From positions 1 through 11,165 of the forward strand of contig JAGYNF010000032.1 of the NCBI GenBank assembly GCA_018400215.1: 11,165 nt of DNA, read 5' to 3'. This stretch comes from Cyanobium sp. M55B138. Lineage in GTDB: Bacteria; Cyanobacteriota; Cyanobacteriia; PCC-6307; Cyanobiaceae. The notes beneath the pieces were generated by a model, which saw only the letters and a program-made list of their open reading frames with translations, did not search any database and had not been told where the DNA came from. Below are positions 7,042 to 11,165 of the stretch, piece after piece (position 1 is the first letter of the stretch; every line of letters starts with the position of its first letter). The position numbers and the translations under genes are program-made.

Positions 7042-7201
7042 TGGAGACTGAATCTGCGCTGATCAAAACCCTCCAAACGATCCTAAGGAACTCCGGGCCG
7101 GGGCGCTGGGGCCAGGGAGCGGTCCGTGGGCTGACACCTGCTGGCCGGACTGGGCGACGTCAGACCTAGGTTTCCCCCATCCTTTAGCCGCCGCTGCCAA
7201 G

Positions 7202-8785
7202 GTGAAAACCGCCGATTTTGATCGGGCCAATCCGGCCAGCCAATGGCAGCGCTTCTGTGACCAGCTCTGGTATGACGCCGGGCTCGAGATCTGGCTGGAT
7301 GTGAGCCGCATGGCCCTCAACACCAGCCACCTCCACCAGCTGGAGCCGCAGTTTGAGCGGGCCTTTGCGGCGATGGCTGCCCTGGAGGGCGGTGCCATCG
7401 CCAACCCGGATGAGCAACGCATGGTGGGCCACTACTGGTTGCGCCAACCAGACCTGGCCCCCGATGGCGCCACCGCCGATCACATCCGCTCCGAGGTGGA
7501 CCGGATTGCGCAGTTTGGCCACGAGCTGCTGAGCGTCGCTGATTTCACTGATGTGCTCTGGATCGGCATTGGTGGCTCTGGCCTGGGTCCGTTGCTGATG
7601 GTGAGGGCCCTGGGCGAGCTGGGTGCGGGGCTGCCGTTCCACTTCATCGACAACATTGATCCCGTTGGCATCAGCCAGACCCTGGCCCGGTTGGGTGAGC
7701 GCCTGCGCCGCACCCTGGTGGTGGTGGTGAGCAAGTCGGGGGGCACGCCGGAGCCCCGCATTGGCATGGAGCAGGCGCGGGCGCGCCTGGAGAGCCTTGG
7801 CGGCCGCTGGGTTGAGCAGGCCGTGGCGGTCACCATGGTGGGCAGCCGGCTCGACCAGCTCGCCCTTGAGGAGGGTTGGTTAGCCCGCTTCGACATGTTC
7901 GATTGGGTGGGGGGTCGCACCAGCATCACCAGTGCCGTGGGGCTCCTGCCCGGCGCCCTGGTGGGTGCCGACATCCATGCCTTCCTGGAGGGTGCCGCCG
8001 CCATGGATCGGGCGACCCGGGTGGCCGATCTGGCCCACAACCCGGCTGCCCTGATGGCCGCCGCCTGGTATGTGGCCGGGGAGGGCAAGGGCAAGCGCGA
8101 CATGGTGGTTCTCCCCTACTGCGATCGCCTGGAGGTGTTCAGCCGTTACCTGCAGCAGCTGGTGATGGAGAGCCTGGGCAAGCACCTGGATCGCCAGGGA
8201 GAGGTGGTGAACCAGGGCATTGCGGTGTATGGCAATAAGGGCTCCACGGATCAGCACGCCTATGTGCAGCAGCTGCGGGATGGAATCGACAACTTTTTCG
8301 TGACCTTCATTGAGGTGCTGAGCGCCCCCGGCGACCTGGCGGTTGGCCAGGGCGCACGGCCTGGCGACATGCTCGATGGCTTTCTGCAGGGCACCCGCTC
8401 AGCCCTGCTGGAGGGTGGCCGCCAGAGCCTCACGCTCACCCTGGCCGCCTTTGATGCGCGCCGGCTCGGTGCCCTGGTCGCCCTGTTTGAGCGGGCGGTG
8501 GGCCTCTACGCCGAACTGGTGGATATCAATGCCTACGACCAGCCAGGGGTGGAGGCCGGCAAGAAGGCGGCCGCCGCGATCCTGGAGCTCCAGGGCCAGG
8601 TGGAGGCGTTATTGGGCGATGGCCAGGTGCGCTCCCTCCAGCAGCTCGCCGCTGAGCTGAACCTCGCCAGCCCGGAACCCCTGTTCTGGATCCTGCGCCA
8701 CCTCTGTGCCAACGATGCCAGCTACGGCGCCGATGGGGACTGGTCAGACCCGGCTGGTCTCCAGTTCAGGCGGCAGCCCAGCTGA
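7202..8785 (+). CDS. pgi: Glucose-6-phosphate isomerase
   Basis: This cytosolic enzyme interconverts glucose 6-phosphate and fructose 6-phosphate, linking glycogen metabolism, glycolysis and the oxidative pentose phosphate pathway. The 527-residue product, normal for cyanobacterial Pgi, shows WIGIGGSGLGPLL, the sugar-phosphate site SKSGGTPEP (177-185), the first family signature DWVGGRTSITSAVG, catalytic E323 in VMESLGK, H352 in STDQHAY, and K454 at the end of the second signature YDQPGVEAGK. All key residues are intact. The start is GTG 7202, giving MKTADFDRANPASQWQRFC, which aligns with the usual N-terminus; no good Shine-Dalgarno sequence precedes it. The 160-base upstream gap is shared with the divergent transglycosylase-like gene and is the longest gene-free stretch in the window; I found no convincing promoter in it. 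Confidence 0.98.
   Translation: MKTADFDRANPASQWQRFCDQLWYDAGLEIWLDVSRMALNTSHLHQLEPQFERAFAAMAALEGGAIANPDEQRMVGHYWLRQPDLAPDGATADHIRSEVDRIAQFGHELLSVADFTDVLWIGIGGSGLGPLLMVRALGELGAGLPFHFIDNIDPVGISQTLARLGERLRRTLVVVVSKSGGTPEPRIGMEQARARLESLGGRWVEQAVAVTMVGSRLDQLALEEGWLARFDMFDWVGGRTSITSAVGLLPGALVGADIHAFLEGAAAMDRATRVADLAHNPAALMAAAWYVAGEGKGKRDMVVLPYCDRLEVFSRYLQQLVMESLGKHLDRQGEVVNQGIAVYGNKGSTDQHAYVQQLRDGIDNFFVTFIEVLSAPGDLAVGQGARPGDMLDGFLQGTRSALLEGGRQSLTLTLAAFDARRLGALVALFERAVGLYAELVDINAYDQPGVEAGKKAAAAILELQGQVEALLGDGQVRSLQQLAAELNLASPEPLFWILRHLCANDASYGADGDWSDPAGLQFRRQPS
8121..8128. repeat. HIP1 octamer (in pgi)
   Basis: The fourth GCGATCGC copy sits in the pgi codons for YCDRLE. Confidence 0.7.
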
Positions 8786-8819
8786 ATAGGCCCGCATCCA
8801 GCAGCCGGATTGGAAGCCA

Positions 8820-8885
8820 GTTTTCTTGGACTGCCCAGCGCGGTGTGCCTTTGTCCTTGTGAACTGCCACCGGGCTGTTTTCTTG
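8820..8885 (+). repeat. Pair of 9-base direct repeats downstream of pgi
   Basis: GTTTTCTTG occurs at 8820-8828 and again at 8877-8885, 57 bases apart. The second copy forms the T-tract of the candidate terminator. The first has no good stem before it. It may be coincidence. Confidence 0.35.
8836..8884 (+). terminator. Candidate intrinsic terminator of pgi
   Basis: CAGCGCGGTG (8836-8845) pairs with CACCGGGCTG (8868-8877), nine of ten positions with one G-G mismatch, followed directly by TTTTCTT. The 22-base loop is longer than usual, which lowers confidence. Its position, 50 bases after the pgi stop and 44 before the next start, fits a terminator. Confidence 0.5.
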
Positions 8886-8927
8886 ATCGCTTTCTAACCT
8901 GAGCCTACGGACGTCCCATAGCTGTTT

Positions 8928-9611
8928 ATGACCACCATCGACTGGCTGTGGTTGCTGCATCCCGCCATGGCGGTGGTGTTGATCTATCCCCTGCTTGGCG
9001 TGGTGTTGCGGCTGGCCTGGCAGACCCGCCAGCGGCGCCTCAACCAGGTCAAGGCGCCCGTGACCAGCGGAGCCGAACACGCCGACCTGGGCCGTTGGCT
9101 TGCCATGGGGGTGGTGCTGATCCAATTGGTGGCGATCACCGTGGTGATCCTCACCAAACAGCCCCTCGCGCTGGATGGCCCCCGTGCTGGCCTGCTCGGC
9201 CTGGTACTGGCTGGCACCCTGATCGCCCTGGCGGCGCTCTGGCAGGTGCGGCAGGCGGTCTATCGGGCCAGCTTTGCCCTGCTGGCCTGGTTTGGGCTGA
9301 TGGGTCTGGGCCTGCAACCAGAGGTCTGGCGCCTGAGCGATAACCCCCTGGATCCGGCGTTCTGGCAGTCCCATTTCTGGGGCGGCATCGGACTCTCTGG
9401 CCTGATGCTGTTCTCGGTGGCAGCCCGCCCCGAGATTCTGCGCCGCGCCAGTTGGCGGCGGCTGCACATCACGGCCAATGCCCTGGCCACCCTGATCTTT
9501 CTGGCCCAGGGCATCACCGGCCCCCGGGATCTGCTGGAGATCCCGCTGAGCTGGCAGAAGCCGGCGATCTATGCCTGTGATTTTGAGCAGCAGGTCTGCC
9601 CCACCCCCTAG
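8928..9611 (+). CDS. DUF4079 family integral membrane protein
   Basis: The 227-residue protein has about five or six hydrophobic segments (about 10-30, 55-76, 86-106, 113-128, 150-166 and 180-197). Four histidines lie at or near segment ends: H11 in LLHPAMAV, H51 in AEHADLGRW, H149 in QSHFWGG and H180 in RRLHITAN. This layout matches DUF4079, a family of cyanobacterial and plant membrane proteins that resembles cytochrome b561-type di-haem proteins; haem binding here is inference from the histidines. The short tail carries two cysteines (YACDFEQQVC). ATG 8928 is preferred because it puts H11 at the first segment; no Shine-Dalgarno sequence is visible. The gene follows pgi on the same strand across a candidate terminator, and its TAG overlaps the stop codon of the convergent 185-residue gene. 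The function is unknown. Confidence 0.88.
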   Translation: MTTIDWLWLLHPAMAVVLIYPLLGVVLRLAWQTRQRRLNQVKAPVTSGAEHADLGRWLAMGVVLIQLVAITVVILTKQPLALDGPRAGLLGLVLAGTLIALAALWQVRQAVYRASFALLAWFGLMGLGLQPEVWRLSDNPLDPAFWQSHFWGGIGLSGLMLFSVAARPEILRRASWRRLHITANALATLIFLAQGITGPRDLLEIPLSWQKPAIYACDFEQQVCPTP

Positions 9612-10165
9612 GCCTCGATCACCGTGCAGCGCAGCAGGGCCAGCGCCTCATCCGGCAGGCCCAGAAAGCGATCCAGCCAGCCAGCACCGCTCGGTTGGAT
9701 CGGGGCCAGCCCCACCAGCACACAGGGGTGGGCGGGATGGATGGGCTCCCCCGCCAGCACCCCCCAGCGGGGGTGGGGGCTGCCGCTCGGCGTTGCACTG
9801 GTGAGCTGGGTGTCCACCCAGAGGCTGGGGGGGTGAAGGATGCCCCAGGCGCTGAACTGAAAGCGGGCCTGGAAGTGCAGCTGCACCGCGCCACTGTGGG
9901 GATGGATTGTGCCCTCCAGTCGCACGGGCTCGATGGCCACCTGCAGGCCCGGCGGCAGGGGCAGGCCCAGGCAGCGGGCGGTGCGGCTGTTCAGCGGTGG
10001 AATGGAGAGTTGGTCGAGCGGGAAGCGGATGCGCTGCTCCGCAGCGTTGGTGGTTGGATCCAGCACCCCCACACCCCCTCCGGCGGAGGCGTTGTACCGA
10101 AAGTGGGGATAACGGCCAATGGCCAGGGAGCAGCCATCCAGGGTGTGGAGTCGGACCAGGGCCAT
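9608..10165 (-). CDS. Conserved-looking protein of unknown function, 185 residues
   Basis: I do not recognise this protein. It has 185 residues from ATG 10165 and appears soluble: no signal peptide and no membrane segment. The middle (about residues 75-125) alternates hydrophobic and polar residues, as in LEGTIHPHSGAVQLHFQARF, which suggests beta strands. Notable pieces are the N-terminal MALVRLHTLDGC, RYPHFRYNASAGGG and a C-terminal helix-like LPDEALALLRC. Coding support comes from its place eight bases after the stop of the PPC-glutaredoxin gene and the exact abutment of its TAG with the DUF4079 stop at CTAG 9608-9611. It is probably the last gene of a minus-strand run from leuS. No Shine-Dalgarno sequence is evident. 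A role linked to the fusion protein is only a guess from position. Confidence 0.8.
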   Translation of the reverse strand: MALVRLHTLDGCSLAIGRYPHFRYNASAGGGVGVLDPTTNAAEQRIRFPLDQLSIPPLNSRTARCLGLPLPPGLQVAIEPVRLEGTIHPHSGAVQLHFQARFQFSAWGILHPPSLWVDTQLTSATPSGSPHPRWGVLAGEPIHPAHPCVLVGLAPIQPSGAGWLDRFLGLPDEALALLRCTVIEA

Positions 10166-10173
10166 GGGGCGGC

Positions 10174-10758
10174 TCAGGGGCGCAGACCGACCAACTGGCC
10201 GTTGGCGTGCAGCGCCGCCAGGGCGTCGTAGCCACCGATCAACTGCCCATCCACAAACACCTGGGGCACGGGGCCGGGCTCCTGGGTCTCGATCACCCGG
10301 TGGGGAATGGCCAGGCTGCGCAGCAGGCGCAGGGCCCGCCGGCTCCAGGGGCAGCCTTGGCTCACCACAATCTCAAGTCGCGGAGTGGGCTCCAGCTCAC
10401 CGGGGGCTGCCGCGGATGGGGCGGCAGCGGGATCGTCGAGCACGCCCACCAGGATGTCGGCGCCTGTTTGCACCAGGCTGCCGGGCTCCAGATGGCCACC
10501 CCACACCTGACAGGTGGCATCGGAGAGGCTCAGGTGCAGGTGCACGCCCTGGGGGCTGATGGTGCCCTGCAGGGTGATGATTTCCAGATCGCCCTGCACC
10601 AAGGTGGGCCCCTCCTGGCCTGGACACTGGAAGGCCGCCTGGCTGAGGTTGCCCACCACGCTGAGCACAAATCCCTCGGCTTGGTGCTCCAAAGCGAACC
10701 GGCTCAGGCTGTGATGCAGGTCGCTGCCGGCTTCGAGGTGGAGCGGCAGAGCGCGCAT
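10174..10758 (-). CDS. PPC (DUF296) domain-glutaredoxin domain fusion protein
   Basis: The 194-residue product has two domains. Residues 1-107 match the PPC/DUF296 fold: MRALPLHLEAGSDL at the start, GFVLSVVGNLSQA, LEIITLQGTIS, then HLHLSLSD (73-80) and VWGGHL (85-90), the family's conserved histidine-bearing motifs. A Pro/Ala-rich linker (about 108-126) leads to a glutaredoxin domain at about 127-194. That domain has the active site CPWS (136-139, one cysteine, C136), VPQVFVDG with the cis-proline at P165, and the glutathione-binding GG at 175-176. With a single active-site cysteine it could act in glutathionylation or as a redox sensor rather than as a disulphide reductase. ATG 10758 is preferred to TTG 10764. 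The gene lies 45 bases after leuS and eight before the 185-residue gene. Substrate, and any metal or DNA binding by the PPC domain, are unknown. Confidence 0.9.
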   Translation of the reverse strand: MRALPLHLEAGSDLHHSLSRFALEHQAEGFVLSVVGNLSQAAFQCPGQEGPTLVQGDLEIITLQGTISPQGVHLHLSLSDATCQVWGGHLEPGSLVQTGADILVGVLDDPAAAPSAAAPGELEPTPRLEIVVSQGCPWSRRALRLLRSLAIPHRVIETQEPGPVPQVFVDGQLIGGYDALAALHANGQLVGLRP

Positions 10759-10803
10759 GGCCAAGGGAGGGCGGTGGCGGTCAGGCTAGGCGTTGGCCGG
10801 TGG

Positions 10804-11165
10804 TCAGGGCACCAGATTCACCAGCCGCCCCGGCACCACGATCACCCGGCTGGGGGCCTTGCCCTCCAGCCACTTGGCGGCAATCTCGCTCTCGAGGGCC
10901 AGCTTCTCCAGGGTGGCCCTGTCGGCGTCGGCGGGCACCTCCAGGTTGCCGCGCACCTTGCCCTTCACCTGGATCACCAGGGGCACGGTGTCGCGCACCA
11001 GGGCGGCCGGATCGGCCACGGGCCAGGCCTGGCGATGGATGCTGCCGCTGGCATCGCCGCCCAGGCGGCTCCAGAGCTCTTCAGCCAGGTGGGGGGCGAA
11101 GGGGGCCAGCAGCAGCAGCAGGGTGTGCAGTGCTTCGCGCGCCACCGGTTCAGAGGCGCTGGCGA
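10804..11165 (-). CDS. leuS: Leucyl-tRNA synthetase, C-terminal part (5' end outside window)
   Basis: This is the last 119 residues of LeuRS, which charges tRNA(Leu) with leucine in the cytosol. The segment [16 protein letters not shown] is the end of the anticodon-binding helical domain, and [17 protein letters not shown] is the conserved opening of the C-terminal domain, which ends in [13 protein letters not shown], the typical LeuRS tail. The frame is open to the right edge, so the gene continues beyond the window. The stop is TGA 10806-10804. The next minus-strand gene begins 45 bases on, and no terminator hairpin is visible in between, so leuS may be co-transcribed with the fusion gene. 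Confidence 0.95.
   Translation of the reverse strand, partial: ASASEPVAREALHTLLLLLAPFAPHLAEELWSRLGGDASGSIHRQAWPVADPAALVRDTVPLVIQVKGKVRGNLEVPADADRATLEKLALESEIAAKWLEGKAPSRVIVVPGRLVNLVP

Noticed and set aside
7132..7164. CTGAC...GTCAG inverted repeat upstream of pgi
   Set aside because: The stem is only five pairs with a 23-base loop and no flanking promoter, so chance is the simpler explanation.
9695..10231. 178-codon plus-strand frame opposite the 185-residue gene
   Set aside because: Both strands are open here, so I weighed them. The minus-strand frame has a plausible ATG, eight-base spacing from the fusion gene and a clean stop at CTAG; the plus-strand product is Gly/Gln/Ala-rich and would run antisense into the fusion gene.
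1..11165. Mobile elements, CRISPR arrays, tRNA or rRNA genes, defence systems
   Set aside because: I found no transposase or integrase motifs, no regularly spaced repeats and no tRNA-like cloverleaf. The gene content is metabolic, envelope-related or of unknown function.

Overview
The window is a gene-dense, GC-rich stretch of chromosome. It most likely comes from an alpha-cyanobacterium of the Synechococcus/Cyanobium group. The evidence is the gene content (a Ycf35/DUF1257 protein, a DUF4079 membrane protein, cyanobacterial-type RibBA, ArgC and Pgi), the very short intergenic gaps, and four copies of the cyanobacterial HIP1 octamer GCGATCGC. I see no rRNA, tRNA, CRISPR array, insertion sequence or prophage gene. 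No stretch longer than about 160 bases lacks a gene.

Layout, left to right. (1) Positions 1-1289, minus strand: most of ribBA (riboflavin synthesis), with the 3' end outside the window. (2) A short divergent spacer holding a 16-bp perfect palindrome and a symmetrical TATAAA element. (3) argC (arginine synthesis, plus strand), whose tail overlaps the tail of purN (purine synthesis, minus strand) by 10 bases. (4) purN and a ycf35-like gene diverge with overlapping start codons in one CATG. (5) ycf35-like, an M61-family metallopeptidase with a PDZ domain, and a membrane-anchored Amidase_2-type N-acetylmuramoyl-L-alanine amidase form a tight plus-strand run. (6) A minus-strand gene for a membrane-anchored protein with lytic-transglycosylase-like motifs converges on the amidase gene. 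(7) pgi (glucose-6-phosphate isomerase) is followed by a candidate terminator and a DUF4079 membrane protein gene, both plus strand. (8) A minus-strand run enters from the right edge: the 3' end of leuS, a PPC/DUF296-glutaredoxin fusion gene, and an unrecognised 185-residue protein whose stop codon overlaps that of the DUF4079 gene in CTAG.

Most genes are housekeeping enzymes of unrelated pathways. Two local themes stand out. Positions 3480-7041 hold three proteins with envelope or proteolysis roles: the M61-PDZ peptidase, the amidase and the transglycosylase-like protein. Positions 9608-10758 hold the PPC-glutaredoxin fusion and its uncharacterised downstream partner, the least explained pair in the window. 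Nothing here amounts to a clear new defence or mobile system. The oddities are a domain fusion, compact overlapping gene junctions and unusual start codons.
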